Assembly (NCBI GenBank): GCA_013177825.1
Contig: JABLXX010000007.1
Coordinates: forward strand, 1 to 64,000
Length of the DNA stretch: 64,000 nucleotides
From: Syntrophaceae bacterium
Lineage (GTDB): Bacteria; Desulfobacterota; Syntrophia; Syntrophales; PHBD01
Direction: 5' to 3'
The position numbers and the translations under genes were made by a program. Shown piece after piece: positions 25,674 to 35,413 of the stretch (position 1 is its first letter; each line of letters starts with the position of its first letter). The notes under the pieces are model-generated. The model did not search any database and had not been told where the DNA came from. It saw only the letters and a program-made list of their open reading frames with translations.

Positions 25674-26978
25674 TTAAAGCCCTTCCACTTTGAGCCGGAG
25701 TCCCTGCACCTCCAGGACCCGTATTTTCCGGTCCTTCCCGATCGGCTGATCGCTGCAGGCGTTCCAGTATTCCCCCTTCACGAAGACCTTGCCCTCTTCA
25801 AGGACATCCGTCACCGCATACCCTTCCGCACCCACCATGCCCTCGCTTCCCGTCCGCTTCTGCCGGAGCTGGGCCTTTACCGCCAGGCTGATGACACCGG
25901 CAAAGAACAGCGATATGAGGATTACCGCCGGTATGAGGACACCCCATGAGACCCGGAGGGCCGGCTCGGGAGACTCGAACAGGAGCAGCGAGCCCAGGAC
26001 CAGCGAAATGACGCCACCGATGGTCAGAACCCCGTGGCTGATGACCTTGATCTCGGCGATGAAGAATACGATCCCCAGGAGGATGAGCGCCACACCCGCG
26101 TAATTCACCGGCAGGGTCTGAAGCGCAAAGAAGGCCAGGATGAGCGATATTCCCCCCATCACACCCGGGAGGATGACTCCCGGATTGGCGAATTCGAAAT
26201 ACAGTCCCGCCAGGCCGACCAGGAGCAGGATGTAGGCGATGTTCGGATCGCTGAGGGCGGTGAGGATCTTCTGGCGGGTCCCCATTTTCTTTTCCCGGAC
26301 GGAGGCGCCCTGGGTCCGGAGAACCTTTTTGGCGGAAAGCACGTCCACTTCGCGGCCGTCCATCTGGGCCAAGAGCTGGTTCACATTGGCAGCGACGATG
26401 TCGATCACTTTCAGCTTCAGGGCTTCTTCCGCCGTAACGGACTCGCTCTTCCGGACGGACCGTTCCACCCAGTCCTCATTGCGGTTCCGCTGCTTGGCGA
26501 TACCCCGCACATAGGCGACGGCATCGTTCTCAACTTTCTGCATCATGGTCTTGTCGCCGCCGCCGCCGAATCCCAGGGCCACCGGGTGGGCCGCCCCGAT
26601 GTTCGTGCCGGGCGCCATGGCGGCGATATGCGCGGAGACGGTGATGATGACCCCCGCCGAGGCCGCCCGGGCTCCTGCTGGAGCGACGTAGACAATGACC
26701 GGCAGGGGGGCGTTCAGGATTGCCTTGGCGATGTCCCGCATGGCCAGGTCGAGGCCGCCGGGCGTATCGAGCTGGATGATCAGGCCGTCGGCTCCCGATT
26801 TCCCGGCCTCGGCGACGCTCTGAACGATGTACTCGGCGATCGGCGGGGTGATGGCGGCGCTCACCGTGACCAGGTCTAAAACGGGTGCTTTTTCTCCCGC
26901 CGCCGCATGCGACGGGCCGGACAGAAGCAGGAGCGCCAGGATGCAGATACCCAGGATCCGGATCGATTTCTTCATCAT
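25674..26978 (-). CDS. NfeD/ClpP-class membrane serine protease
   Basis: A 434-residue membrane protein. A signal peptide (residues 1-25) leads to a ClpP-like domain with LDTPGGL, the nucleophile Ser in ARAASAGV near residue 104 and a downstream Lys. Four or more membrane helices follow (residues 240-370) and an OB-like NfeD domain ends the chain (GYAVTDVLEEGKVFVKGEYW). Relatives cleave the C-terminus of their slipin partner. The start overlaps the uracil-DNA glycosylase stop; ATG 26975 is an alternative. Confidence 0.9.
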   Translation of the reverse strand: MMKKSIRILGICILALLLLSGPSHAAAGEKAPVLDLVTVSAAITPPIAEYIVQSVAEAGKSGADGLIIQLDTPGGLDLAMRDIAKAILNAPLPVIVYVAPAGARAASAGVIITVSAHIAAMAPGTNIGAAHPVALGFGGGGDKTMMQKVENDAVAYVRGIAKQRNRNEDWVERSVRKSESVTAEEALKLKVIDIVAANVNQLLAQMDGREVDVLSAKKVLRTQGASVREKKMGTRQKILTALSDPNIAYILLLVGLAGLYFEFANPGVILPGVMGGISLILAFFALQTLPVNYAGVALILLGIVFFIAEIKVISHGVLTIGGVISLVLGSLLLFESPEPALRVSWGVLIPAVILISLFFAGVISLAVKAQLRQKRTGSEGMVGAEGYAVTDVLEEGKVFVKGEYWNACSDQPIGKDRKIRVLEVQGLRLKVEGL

Positions 26979-27715
26979 AAAGTCCCCAATTCCTGCATGA
27001 TCATCTGGACGTCCTCCCAGACCATCTTCTTCGCTCCGGGATTCCGAAGCAGGTAGGCCGGGTGATAGGTCGGCATGAGCCGGATCCCCTGATAGTCGTG
27101 GAAACGGCCCCGGAGGACCGTGATCGGCGACTCCGTCTTCAGCAGGGTCTTGGCCGCGAACGTTCCCAGGGCACAGATGACACGCGGCCCGATGGCCTCG
27201 AGCTGCTTCCGGAGAAAAGGCTCGCAGGCCCCGATCTCCCCCGGTTCGGGATTGCGGTTCCCCGGAGGGCGGCACTTCAGGATGTTGCAGATGTACACGT
27301 CGGACCGCTGGAGCTTCATAGCCTCGATGATGCGTGTCAGGAGCTGACCCGCCCTTCCTACGAACGGACGTCCCTGGGCATCCTCGTCGGCTCCCGGCGC
27401 CTCTCCCACGAAGACCAGTTCCGCCCGCGGATTCCCCTCGCCAAAGACCAGGTTCTTCCGGGAAGCCGCAAGAGGACAGCGTCGGCAATCCCCCATCTCC
27501 GCGCGTACGTCCTCCAGGGTGCCTTTCACCGGAAGACTCTCCATGATCTGCCCAACCGGCGTCGTCCCGGCCGTTCCGGACTCCGCCGGCAGAGCCCCTG
27601 CCTCGCAGAAGAACGACATGCGTCGTCGGGATTCCCGCTCCCACTCTGCGTATTCCCGGAGAGATGAAACGATCCGGTGGAGTTCGCTGCGCGGATCGGT
27701 CGGGATTGCGCTCAT
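26975..27715 (-). CDS. family 4 uracil-DNA glycosylase (Fe-S)
   Basis: A 246-residue uracil-DNA glycosylase of the Fe-S class common in anaerobes and thermophiles. CRRCPLA begins the cluster site and later Cys residues in LKCRPPGNRNP and GACEPFL complete it. The active-site motif is GEAPGADEDAQGRPFVG and the intercalation motif PTYHPAYLLRNP. The first 70 residues are a charged extension. It overlaps coaBC upstream (ATGA) and nfeD downstream, so it is in the same operon. It removes uracil from DNA after cytosine deamination. Confidence 0.92.
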   Translation of the reverse strand: MSAIPTDPRSELHRIVSSLREYAEWERESRRRMSFFCEAGALPAESGTAGTTPVGQIMESLPVKGTLEDVRAEMGDCRRCPLAASRKNLVFGEGNPRAELVFVGEAPGADEDAQGRPFVGRAGQLLTRIIEAMKLQRSDVYICNILKCRPPGNRNPEPGEIGACEPFLRKQLEAIGPRVICALGTFAAKTLLKTESPITVLRGRFHDYQGIRLMPTYHPAYLLRNPGAKKMVWEDVQMIMQELGTL

Positions 27716-28929
27716 CCGCGCCGCCTTCTTCTTCCGCTATGGCTGAGGAGTTCGCGGATCCGGTCGAGGATGCGGCCGGCCGCTTCGGATTTGTCCATCA
27801 GCGGCAGGGCCTCGACATCCCCCCTGCGATCCATGATCTTAATGATGTTGGTGTCGCACTGAAATCCGGCACCCGCCTCGCGGAGATCGTTGGCCACGAT
27901 CAGGTCCATGTTCTTCTCGACCATCTTAGCCTTGGCGTTTTCCAGCAGGTTCTCCGACTCCATGGCGAAGCCGACGACGACCCGCCTCCCCTTCTTCATT
28001 CCGATTTCCCGAATGATGTCCGGATTCCGCTCCAATTCCAGCGTCAGCGCTCCGCCTTTCTTTTTGATCTTCTGCTCCTGCAGCACCGCCGGCCGGTAAT
28101 CCGCCACGGCGGCCGCCTTGATGACCACGGTGACACCTGTCAGACGGGACAGGACGGCGTCGCGCATCTCCACGGCGCTCCCGACGTTCACCACTTCCAC
28201 GCCGGCGGGCGGCGGGAGGGACGTCGGACCGCTGACAAGGGTGACCCGGGCGCCGCGGCGTCGCGCCTGAAGAGCGAGGGCATAGCCCATTTTCCCCGAG
28301 GAATAGTTGGTGATGAAGCGGACCGGGTCGAAAGGCTCCCGGGTGGGTCCGGCGGTGACAAGAACGTGTTCCCCTGCCAGGTCCTTCGGCGTCATCAGGG
28401 AGACCGCCGCCTCGACGATCTCGGGGACCTCCGGGAGGCGGCCCTCCCCCTCGGCCTTGCAGGCCAGGGGACCCGACGCCGGAGGCAGGACGTGATAGCC
28501 CCAGGATTCGAGTTTCCGCAGGTTTTCCTGAAGGGCCGGGCTGGCGTACATCTGAGTATTCATGGCGGGGCAGAAGAGAACCGGCGCCTTCATGGCCATG
28601 AAGACCGTCGTCAGGAGGTCGTCGGCGATGCCGGCGGCGGCCTTGCCGATGATGTTGGCCGTGGCGGGGGCGATGATCATCAACTCCGCAAACTCCGCCA
28701 GGGCGATGTGGGCGATGTCCTGCTCCCGGATGAGGGTGAAAAGCTCTGTGTAAACGGGGTTTCCCGAAAGGGTCTGAAGGGTCAATGGGGTCACGAATTC
28801 CCGGGCGCTTTCGGTCATGATGACCTTCACCTGGGCTCCCTGCCGGATCAGTTCCCGGGTCAGCTCGGCGCACTTGTAGGCCGCGATCCCCCCCGTCACT
28901 CCCAGCACCACACGCCGCCCCTTGAGCAT
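27712..28929 (-). CDS. coaBC: bifunctional phosphopantothenoylcysteine decarboxylase/synthetase
   Basis: A 405-residue CoaBC enzyme for two steps of coenzyme A synthesis. The N-terminal decarboxylase has GVTGGIAAYK, the active-site His in DIAHIALAE, PATANIIGK and the substrate-clamp PAMNTQMY. The C-terminal synthetase has VTAGPTREPFDPVRFITN and KAAAVADYRP with the usual Lys residues near KIKKK. The start at 28929 has GGAGGGAATC upstream. It heads the operon containing UDG, NfeD and slipin. CoA supply suits a cell rich in acyl-CoA chemistry. Confidence 0.95.
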   Translation of the reverse strand: MLKGRRVVLGVTGGIAAYKCAELTRELIRQGAQVKVIMTESAREFVTPLTLQTLSGNPVYTELFTLIREQDIAHIALAEFAELMIIAPATANIIGKAAAGIADDLLTTVFMAMKAPVLFCPAMNTQMYASPALQENLRKLESWGYHVLPPASGPLACKAEGEGRLPEVPEIVEAAVSLMTPKDLAGEHVLVTAGPTREPFDPVRFITNYSSGKMGYALALQARRRGARVTLVSGPTSLPPPAGVEVVNVGSAVEMRDAVLSRLTGVTVVIKAAAVADYRPAVLQEQKIKKKGGALTLELERNPDIIREIGMKKGRRVVVGFAMESENLLENAKAKMVEKNMDLIVANDLREAGAGFQCDTNIIKIMDRRGDVEALPLMDKSEAAGRILDRIRELLSHSGRRRRRG

Positions 28930-28984
28930 CTTCAGATTCCCTCCCCCGTTTCCCGATCCCGGCAAGATGTCATATCGGTGCAAT

Positions 28985-29013
28985 TTTATAGCAATTGCGG
29001 ATGGGAAGATCAA
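28985..29013 (-). promoter_or_regulatory. coaBC: putative sigma-70 promoter of coaBC
   Basis: Reading on the minus strand, TTGATC (29013-29008) and TATAAA (28990-28985) are 17 bases apart, placing transcription start about 50 bases before the coaBC start. Confidence 0.5.
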
Positions 29014-29080
29014 GGAATTCCTGTCAGGATGCGGCCTGCAGAACTCGGACACGGTGACTGGAACACGGCGCCGGCGATCA

Positions 29081-29524
29081 ACGGATTTCAAATCCGTCCA
29101 CCTCTTTTTTATTCACATAGTGGCGCGGGGGCTGTCACGGGGGCTCCCGCCGTCGCGGAGAATTTCCCGCGGAGCGCATTGCCCGCCTGAGCGGCCGTCC
29201 GGGAGGAAAATTCTCCTAATCGCTCCTCTGGGAACCCCCGGCCGCGCCCCCGCGGATGGCGGGGAGTGGGGCTTCCCGGAGCGCGAATAGAGGCTTTTTC
29301 GGGGCACCCTGCCGTCGCAGCGCAGCGCCCGCAAAGTCATCTGTCTGAGCGCCGCCAGGCGCGAGTTATGACTTTGCAGCGGAGCGAGACGCTGCAGGAT
29401 CGAAAAAACTCTTCTGAGCGCGAGGGAAGCCTCTCTCCCTTGCGAGTCGGCCTCTCATCCGCGGACGACCTCGCTTCCAGAAAAAAAAGAGAAAAAAGGA
29501 AGGGTGGACGGATTTGAAATCCGT
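29081..29524. mobile_element. MITE-like nested inverted repeat (444 bp)
   Basis: The ends carry inverted copies of ACGGATTTNAAATCCGT followed by CCACC (22 matching bases). Further inside, pairing blocks recur symmetrically: CCGCGGATG-type blocks (29249-29258 and 29455-29464), GGCTTCC (29270-29276) with GGAAGCC (29425-29431), CCTGC/GCAGCG (29308-29322) with CGCTGCAGG (29390-29398), and a core stem GCAAAGTCAT (29331-29340) with ATGACTTTGC (29368-29377). No protein is encoded. The stepwise symmetry and terminal repeats suggest a miniature transposable element or a very large RNA hairpin. It fills the gap between coaBC and the M23 peptidase gene. Confidence 0.55.
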
Positions 29525-29657
29525 TACTCCCTCCATGAACCGGAAACCCGTTTCCCTTGAAAAGGCCGGGCAAAGCCTTTATAGAAAGACCACGCCGGAC
29601 GCCGGGGAACGGGCATGAGCATGCTCGCCGGCGCCAATTCTGGCGGGGAGGTTGGTC

Positions 29658-30986
29658 GTGAAGGCAAACAAGTGGATGATCATCGGGATTGCTGCGGTCC
29701 TGGTGATCGGAGGTCTGGTGTGGTTCTTTCTGACCATGGGAGAATTCCAGAAGCCCCGGATTGCTCTGGATCAGGATGTCAGCATCGTGGGGCGGCAGAA
29801 GGTCCTGGGAATCACATTCCGCGATTCCGGAAGCGGTCTCAAAAAAGTTATCGTGACGCTTTCCCAGGGGACAAGAACCCAGGTCGTATCGGCCGAGGAT
29901 TTCCCCCAGCGGGGAGTCCGGGAAAAGACCGTATCCCTTCCCCTCGATCCATGGCACTGGAAACTCCAGGAAGGCCCGGCAACCCTGACCGTCACCGCCA
30001 CCGACCACTCCCTCTGGGCGAACACGACGACCATCGCGAAATCCATCACCGTCGACATCATCCCGCCGCAGATCCTTCTTACCGGTTCCATGAATCACAT
30101 CAGCCCCGGCGGAACCTGTCTTGTGACGTACCGGATCTCCAAGCCGGTGATCATGAGCGGGGTCATGGTGGACCAGCGGTTCTTCCCCTCCTTTCCGACG
30201 GACATCGGCGGGAGGCCTTCCCAGGTCGTCTACTTCGCCCTTCCCATCGGAGCGGCGACCGCCAAGCCGCGCATCCAGGTCGTGGCCCGGGACGCCGCCG
30301 GCAACGAGGCCGTGGTCGCCCTGCCGGCCCTGATCCTGGAAAAGAAGTTCCGGAGCGACGAGATGTCCCTGGGCGACGGCTTCTTCCAGCAGAAGATGCC
30401 CGAATTCCAGGCGACCCTCCCGGAACTCAGAGGAAAAACGCCCATCGAGACTTTTGTTTACGTAAACTCAAAACTGCGCGAGGAAAACGCCCGTACGATC
30501 TTCTCCGTCTGCCAGCGGTCCGTACCAAAACAGCTCTGGGAAGGCACCTTCCTGCGCATGAAGGACGCGGCGCCGATGGCCCTCTTCGGCGACCACCGGT
30601 ACTATCGATACAACGGCCAGTCCCTCGGTGAAAGCACCCACATGGGCGTGGACCTGGCATCCACATCCCAGGCCCCGATCGAGGCCGCCAATAACGGTCT
30701 GGTCGTTTTCGCCGGCCCCCTCGGGATCTACGGGAACGCGGTGATTCTCGACCACGGGCAGGGGCTGTTCAGCCTGTACGCCCACCTGTCCGGCATCCAG
30801 GTGAAAAACGGTCAGGAAGTGAAAAAGGGAGGGGTCCTCGGAACGAGCGGCCTGACGGGTCTCGCCGGGGGAGACCATCTCCACTTCTCCATCCTCGTGG
30901 CGGGGGAGTTCGTGAATCCGACGGAATGGTGGGATCCCCACTGGATCAAGGACAACGTGACGGCAAAGCTGTCGACTGCCCCATAG
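29658..30986 (+). CDS. M23-family membrane-anchored metallopeptidase
   Basis: A protein of about 442 residues with an N-terminal membrane anchor (residues 5-26) and a long periplasmic region. The C-terminal LytM/M23 domain, about residues 325-425, has HMGVDLAS, LDHGQGLFSLYAHLS and GDHLHFSI with the zinc-binding His and Asp. It should cut or help cut peptidoglycan peptide bonds. GTG 29658 follows GGGGAGG; TTG 29652 is possible. The gene ends 8 bases from the convergent rapZ gene. Confidence 0.85.
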   Translation: MKANKWMIIGIAAVLVIGGLVWFFLTMGEFQKPRIALDQDVSIVGRQKVLGITFRDSGSGLKKVIVTLSQGTRTQVVSAEDFPQRGVREKTVSLPLDPWHWKLQEGPATLTVTATDHSLWANTTTIAKSITVDIIPPQILLTGSMNHISPGGTCLVTYRISKPVIMSGVMVDQRFFPSFPTDIGGRPSQVVYFALPIGAATAKPRIQVVARDAAGNEAVVALPALILEKKFRSDEMSLGDGFFQQKMPEFQATLPELRGKTPIETFVYVNSKLREENARTIFSVCQRSVPKQLWEGTFLRMKDAAPMALFGDHRYYRYNGQSLGESTHMGVDLASTSQAPIEAANNGLVVFAGPLGIYGNAVILDHGQGLFSLYAHLSGIQVKNGQEVKKGGVLGTSGLTGLAGGDHLHFSILVAGEFVNPTEWWDPHWIKDNVTAKLSTAP

Positions 30987-30994
30987 GTTGAGGA

Positions 30995-31864
30995 TCAGCC
31001 GCTCTTGTTGATGTCCCGGTGGGTCGTACCGGCCAGATAGCCCTGGTCGGAAAAATGGGCCGCCAGCTCGTTGGCCATTACCACGGAGCGGTGTCGGCCT
31101 CCCGTGCAGCCCATGGCGACGTTGATGCGGGGCTTTCCCTCCTTCTCGTAAAGGGGCAGGAGAAAGGAGAGGAGCGACAGGAGCTGATCGAGGAAAATCC
31201 GGCTTTCTTCGGAGGCCAGGACGTACTCCCGCACCGCCGGCTCATGGCCGTCCAGGCGCTTGAGCGATTCCACAAAGTATGGATTCTGCAGGAACCGCAC
31301 GTCCAGGACGATATCGGCGTCGGCCGGGATCCCGTAGCGGTACCCGAAGGACTGGACGTGGAGAATGATGCGGCGGGTCGTCGTGGGCGGAAGAAAGGCC
31401 CGCTGGACCGCGTCCTTGAGCTGGTGGACATTCAGGAACGTCGTGTCGATGACCGTGTCGGCCATGTCCTTGAGGGAAGCCATCTTCCTGCGCTCTTCCT
31501 GGATCCCCTCCATGACGGACCCCTTCATCGCCAGCGGATGCATCCGGCGGGTCTCGCTGAACCGGTGCAGGAGCGCCTCGTCGCCGGCGTCGAGAAACAG
31601 CACCTCGATCCGGTATCCCTTTTCCTTCAGAAGCTCGAAGATCTCCGGATACCGATCCAGGAAGCCCGCTTCCCGCAGGTCCATGACAAGTGCCACCTGG
31701 GATATCTCTTTCTCCTCGTCCGCCTGGATCTCCAGGAAATCGGGCAACAGGACCACCGGCAGGTTGTCGACGCAGAAGAAGCCGATGTCCTCCAGCGCCC
31801 TCAAGGCCGTGCTTTTTCCCGAGCCGGACAGACCGGTCACGATGACTACCCGGGGACATTTCAT
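30995..31864 (-). CDS. rapZ: RNase adapter / nucleotide-binding protein RapZ
   Basis: A 289-residue RapZ/YvcJ protein. The P-loop reads [18 protein letters not shown], followed by GFFCVDNLP, and the C-terminal domain contains [10 protein letters not shown], typical of the family. In enterobacteria RapZ guides RNase E to the small RNA GlmZ; in other bacteria its role is less clear. It overlaps hprK by 4 bases (ATGA) and ends the rpoN-hpf-ptsN-hprK-rapZ series. No HPr gene follows; a convergent peptidase lies next. Confidence 0.95.
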   Translation of the reverse strand: MKCPRVVIVTGLSGSGKSTALRALEDIGFFCVDNLPVVLLPDFLEIQADEEKEISQVALVMDLREAGFLDRYPEIFELLKEKGYRIEVLFLDAGDEALLHRFSETRRMHPLAMKGSVMEGIQEERRKMASLKDMADTVIDTTFLNVHQLKDAVQRAFLPPTTTRRIILHVQSFGYRYGIPADADIVLDVRFLQNPYFVESLKRLDGHEPAVREYVLASEESRIFLDQLLSLLSFLLPLYEKEGKPRINVAMGCTGGRHRSVVMANELAAHFSDQGYLAGTTHRDINKSG

Positions 31865-32742
31865 GATCCCATCCCTCCCGAATTGATCGAAGCCGCCCAG
31901 CCGGCGATCCGGCTGTGCATCGGTTCACCGTCCGCCAAGGGCAGTATGCGAAACGGTCTCTCGACCCCCAGAACCCGACACTTCTCTCCCTGTATTTCAA
32001 TTCCGGCCCAGCCGGCGTCCGGCTCCTCCGCCGGGCGGATCAGGCGGACCACGCCGTCGACCGGCGCTTCCTTCCGGATGTGCGACCGGGGAATCAATCC
32101 GGAAGCGGCTACGATTCCCAGTCCCGGGACCGCCACGAGGCCGCGGATGCTCCCGGGGGCTCGGCCGCGGATTGAGGCTCCGTGGCGCGAGAGGTCCACG
32201 GCGTCGTCGGCCACCCAGGATCCGCCTTTCTCTTCTGCAAGGTGCAGGGCCGCCGTCGTCTTTCCCGTCCCGCTTTCTCCCGTGATCAGGATCCCGGTTC
32301 CGGAAACGACCACAAGACAGCCGTGAACCCTTTTGATCCCCTGCCGGTGCTCCCGAACAAGGCCCGTAAAACGGCTTTCAAGATGGACCCCCGCCAGGGA
32401 GGAAGCCATCACGGGCAGGTGAAACCGCCGGGAAAGGCCGGCCAGATAAGGGGGAATCGAGAAGGCTGAAGCGAGGAAAAGACAGGACGCCCCCGAACGG
32501 ACAAGGGATTGAAACAGGGCATTCCGGAGGGAGTCAGGCAGGCGGGACAGTTGAATCAGCCCCTCCGGCTGGAGGAAGGGGATGGATCCCGAGCGGTGCG
32601 ATCGCCCCCGAAACAGGGGATCGACCATTTGCAGGCGGTTTGTCCGGACCGGCCGGTTCCGGCGGCCGATTCCGCCGGCATCCTCGATTCCGAGGCGGCC
32701 GCGGTATCGCTCCGCGAGATCCTGTATGGTCAATACCGCCAT
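31861..32742 (-). CDS. hprK: HPr kinase/phosphorylase-like protein
   Basis: A 293-residue protein whose C-terminal half matches the HPr kinase fold: P-loop [10 protein letters not shown], then [27 protein letters not shown] with the catalytic Asp pair. The N-terminal half ([13 protein letters not shown] onwards) is weakly conserved. It likely phosphorylates and dephosphorylates HPr-Ser in the nitrogen-type PTS regulatory system. The start at 32742 begins the conserved N-terminus; the frame is open upstream into ptsN DNA. It overlaps rapZ by 4 bases. Confidence 0.82.
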   Translation of the reverse strand: MAVLTIQDLAERYRGRLGIEDAGGIGRRNRPVRTNRLQMVDPLFRGRSHRSGSIPFLQPEGLIQLSRLPDSLRNALFQSLVRSGASCLFLASAFSIPPYLAGLSRRFHLPVMASSLAGVHLESRFTGLVREHRQGIKRVHGCLVVVSGTGILITGESGTGKTTAALHLAEEKGGSWVADDAVDLSRHGASIRGRAPGSIRGLVAVPGLGIVAASGLIPRSHIRKEAPVDGVVRLIRPAEEPDAGWAGIEIQGEKCRVLGVERPFRILPLADGEPMHSRIAGWAASINSGGMGS

Positions 32743-32770
32743 GACCGTCCAATTTTCTTGATGCGATCGG

Positions 32771-33229
32771 CTAGGGAATTTCGTCCTTTTCCATGATGGC
32801 CGCCAGAAGTTCCTGCCGGGAAGATGCATCCAGGAGGCGTTTCCGGAACGCCCCGTCCTTGAGCATCCGGGATATCTTGGCAAGCGCTTTCAAATGAATG
32901 CCCGCCGAATTTTCCGGCGCCATCAGGAGAAAAAACAGGTGAACGGGCTTGCCGTCCATGGCGTTGAAATCGATCCCCTTCCGGCTTCGTCCGAAGGCAA
33001 CGACGAGATCCTTCATGGTGCTCATCTTCCCGTGAGGAATCGCGATGCCGTCGCCGATGCCGGTGCTCCCCAGTTTCTCCCGTTCCAGGAGGATCGACAC
33101 CATTTCTTCCGGGTCGCCCTGGAGATCCAGCAGAAAAAGTGATGACAACTCCGCCAGCACGTCTCGCTTCGTTTTGGCCTGGAGCTCCTCGATGACGTAC
33201 CCGGGCTTCATCATATCGATGATTTTCAT
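32771..33229 (-). CDS. ptsN: PTS IIA-type regulatory protein PtsN
   Basis: A 152-residue EIIA(Ntr)/fructose-type IIA domain. The phosphorylated His lies in GDGIAIPHGKM and the family core GRSRKGIDFNAMDGKPVHLFFLL follows (shown here only by its ends). No sugar transporter is present, so it is regulatory rather than transport-linked. It sits between hpf and hprK as in many proteobacteria with rpoN. Confidence 0.93.
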   Translation of the reverse strand: MKIIDMMKPGYVIEELQAKTKRDVLAELSSLFLLDLQGDPEEMVSILLEREKLGSTGIGDGIAIPHGKMSTMKDLVVAFGRSRKGIDFNAMDGKPVHLFFLLMAPENSAGIHLKALAKISRMLKDGAFRKRLLDASSRQELLAAIMEKDEIP

Positions 33230-33246
33230 GCCGTCTTCCCCGAGCG

Positions 33247-33780
33247 CTAGCTGTTCGATTCGATCAGAATGAAATTGTCGTCGTCCCGACGATAGAGGAC
33301 GCAGACGTTTTCCGTGGCAATATCACGGTAGATGAGAAAACGGTTTTTCACGGTGTCCATCTCCAGGACCGCGTCGTCCAGGGACATGGGACTGAGCACG
33401 ACTTTCCGGGTCTCCACGACCCGCGAGCGGGCCTCTTCCTCGTCCGCCTGCTCAACCCGAAGGGTCCTGTCTTCACCGCGCATCGCGCCGGATTTGTGGG
33501 TTCGGATCTTTGACTTGTGCTTCTTGAGCTGTCGCTCCACCTTCTCGACGGCGTTGTCGATCGCTGTGTTCATGTCTTTCGCCTCTTCCTTGGCGATCAC
33601 GTTCGCCCCATCGGCGGAAAGGCTGATTTCCGCAACATGGCGGAATTTTTCGACGGACAGAACAACGTGGGCCTCCGCCGGATGGTCCAGGTATTTCTGG
33701 AGCTTGCTCAGCCGCTCGTCGACGACCTGCTTGAACCAGTCCTCCCCGCCCGTGTTTCTGAAGGTAAGCGATATTTTCAT
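33247..33780 (-). CDS. hpf: ribosome hibernation promoting factor, long form
   Basis: A 177-residue long-type HPF. The N-terminal RaiA/HPF domain spans residues 1-100 (VEKFRHVAEISLSADG, KDMNTAIDNAVEKVERQLKKHK). The C-terminal dimerisation domain spans residues 120-177 (SLDDAVLEMDTVKNRFLIYRD). Long HPF joins two 70S ribosomes into inactive 100S dimers. A strong promoter lies just upstream, so it can be expressed apart from rpoN. Confidence 0.95.
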   Translation of the reverse strand: MKISLTFRNTGGEDWFKQVVDERLSKLQKYLDHPAEAHVVLSVEKFRHVAEISLSADGANVIAKEEAKDMNTAIDNAVEKVERQLKKHKSKIRTHKSGAMRGEDRTLRVEQADEEEARSRVVETRKVVLSPMSLDDAVLEMDTVKNRFLIYRDIATENVCVLYRRDDDNFILIESNS

Positions 33781-33853
33781 GGTTCCATCCTCCTACGATC
33801 CTTCTCAGGGAGTTCGCCACGGGAGGGATCGCCCCCCTTCGGCAAAGATGCGC

Positions 33854-33882
33854 TTTATAGAAATGAGGTTCTGAAATGTCAA
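33854..33882 (-). promoter_or_regulatory. hpf: sigma-70 promoter of hpf
   Basis: On the minus strand, TTGACA (33882-33877) and TATAAA (33859-33854) are exactly 17 bases apart in the gap between rpoN and hpf. The leader to the hpf start is about 65 bases. Confidence 0.72.
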
Positions 33883-33889
33883 TCTATTT

Positions 33890-35356
33890 TTATGTCTTGA
33901 TGAGTCTTTTCCGCCGGGAAGACGGAAGGATGCCCATCATCTCCCGGTATTTGGCAACGGTCCGCCGGGCGATGGCAATGCCCCCGGACTCCAGACGCTG
34001 GACGATTTCCTGGTCGCTCATCGGCCGTCGGGGATCCTCTCCCTGGACGAGCTTCCGGATTTCTTCCTTGACGCTCTTGGAAGCGATGTTTTCGCCGGAG
34101 GTCCGATGGATGCCGCTGGAAAAGAAATATTTCAGGAGGAAGATCCCCCGGGGGGTATGAACGTATTTGTTGGATACGACCCGGCTGATGGTGGACTCGT
34201 GCATTCCCACGTCATCGGCCACGTCCCGGAGAACGAGGGGCTTCAGGAAGGACACCCCCTGTTCGAAGAAATCGAGCTGAAACCGGAGGATGCTTTCGGT
34301 CACCTTGTAGATGGTGTTCTGCCGCTGCTGGATGCTTTTGATGAGCCACGTGGCGGACTGGATCTTCTCGCGGATGTAGCGCCGGTTCCCTTCGGAATTC
34401 GTGCTGCCGCTGAGTCCCGCCATGACCTCACGGTAGAAGTTGGAGATCCGGAGCCGCGGCAGGCCGTCGTCGTTCAGGACAATCTTGTATTCATCCCCGG
34501 CCTTGAAGACAAACACGTCCGGGATGACCGGCTGGGCCTTCTCCTCGTTGTAGAGAGCGCCCGGTTTGGGGTTCATGTTCATGATAACCAGGATCGCCGT
34601 TTCCACATCCTCGGCGGAGGCCTTCAGTTTCCGGCAGATCTGGCTGTAATTCTTGATTTCCAGCTCTTTGAGATGATCCCGGATGATCGCCTGCACCAGG
34701 GGACCGGCGCGGAGAACCCGGGCCTGGATCAACAGGCATTCCTTCAGGTCGCGGGCCGCAACGCCGGGAGGATCGAAATCGTGAACCTTGCGAAGGACGC
34801 CTTCGACACAGGCCGGTTCGACGCCGGACTGGGCGGCGATCTCTTCGACCGTCGCCTTCAGATAGCCGTTCGTATCCAGATTGCCCACAATCTGCTCCGC
34901 CACGACCATTTCGCCTTCGGACATCCGGGAAAGCTTGACCTGCCACATCAGGTGATCCGTCAGCGAGGACTGGGCGGTGAGAAAATTATCCCAGGCGGGC
35001 CCGTCTTCCTGGGAACGGTCATAGGTGACGCCCACAGAGCCATAGTCTTCCAGGTAATTGTCCCAGTCGAAATCGGTCTTGCCGTCTCCTTCCCCGGTGA
35101 GTTCCTGCGTGTGCTCGGTCAGCTTGATCTCTTCCCCTTCGATCGTTTTGAGATCGTCCGACTCGGCCGGGGTTTCCGGTTCGCTGTATTCCTCTCCGGT
35201 CAACTCTTCCAGGAGCGGGTTCTCCTGCATCTCCTGGTTGATCGCGTCCACCAGCTCGAGCCGCGACACCTGCAGCAGCTTGATGGCCTGCTGAAGCTGG
35301 GGTGTCATGACCAGTTGCTGGGTCAGCTTCAGATTTTGTTTGAGTTCCAGAGCCAT
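33890..35356 (-). CDS. rpoN: RNA polymerase sigma-54 factor
   Basis: A 488-residue sigma-54. Region I is Gln/Leu-rich (LKLTQQLVMTPQLQQAIKLL), an acidic region follows near residues 60-100, and the C-terminal RpoN box reads ARRTVAKYREMMGI. It directs polymerase to -24/-12 promoters, opened by activators such as the one at 15056. It lies between lptB and hpf, the usual proteobacterial order. Confidence 0.97.
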   Translation of the reverse strand: MALELKQNLKLTQQLVMTPQLQQAIKLLQVSRLELVDAINQEMQENPLLEELTGEEYSEPETPAESDDLKTIEGEEIKLTEHTQELTGEGDGKTDFDWDNYLEDYGSVGVTYDRSQEDGPAWDNFLTAQSSLTDHLMWQVKLSRMSEGEMVVAEQIVGNLDTNGYLKATVEEIAAQSGVEPACVEGVLRKVHDFDPPGVAARDLKECLLIQARVLRAGPLVQAIIRDHLKELEIKNYSQICRKLKASAEDVETAILVIMNMNPKPGALYNEEKAQPVIPDVFVFKAGDEYKIVLNDDGLPRLRISNFYREVMAGLSGSTNSEGNRRYIREKIQSATWLIKSIQQRQNTIYKVTESILRFQLDFFEQGVSFLKPLVLRDVADDVGMHESTISRVVSNKYVHTPRGIFLLKYFFSSGIHRTSGENIASKSVKEEIRKLVQGEDPRRPMSDQEIVQRLESGGIAIARRTVAKYREMMGILPSSRRKRLIKT

Positions 35357-35413
35357 AACCTTCGCCTTTGGTCCGCGGCGTGAGGAGTGCCCCTCTTGCC
35401 GTACGAACTGCTC

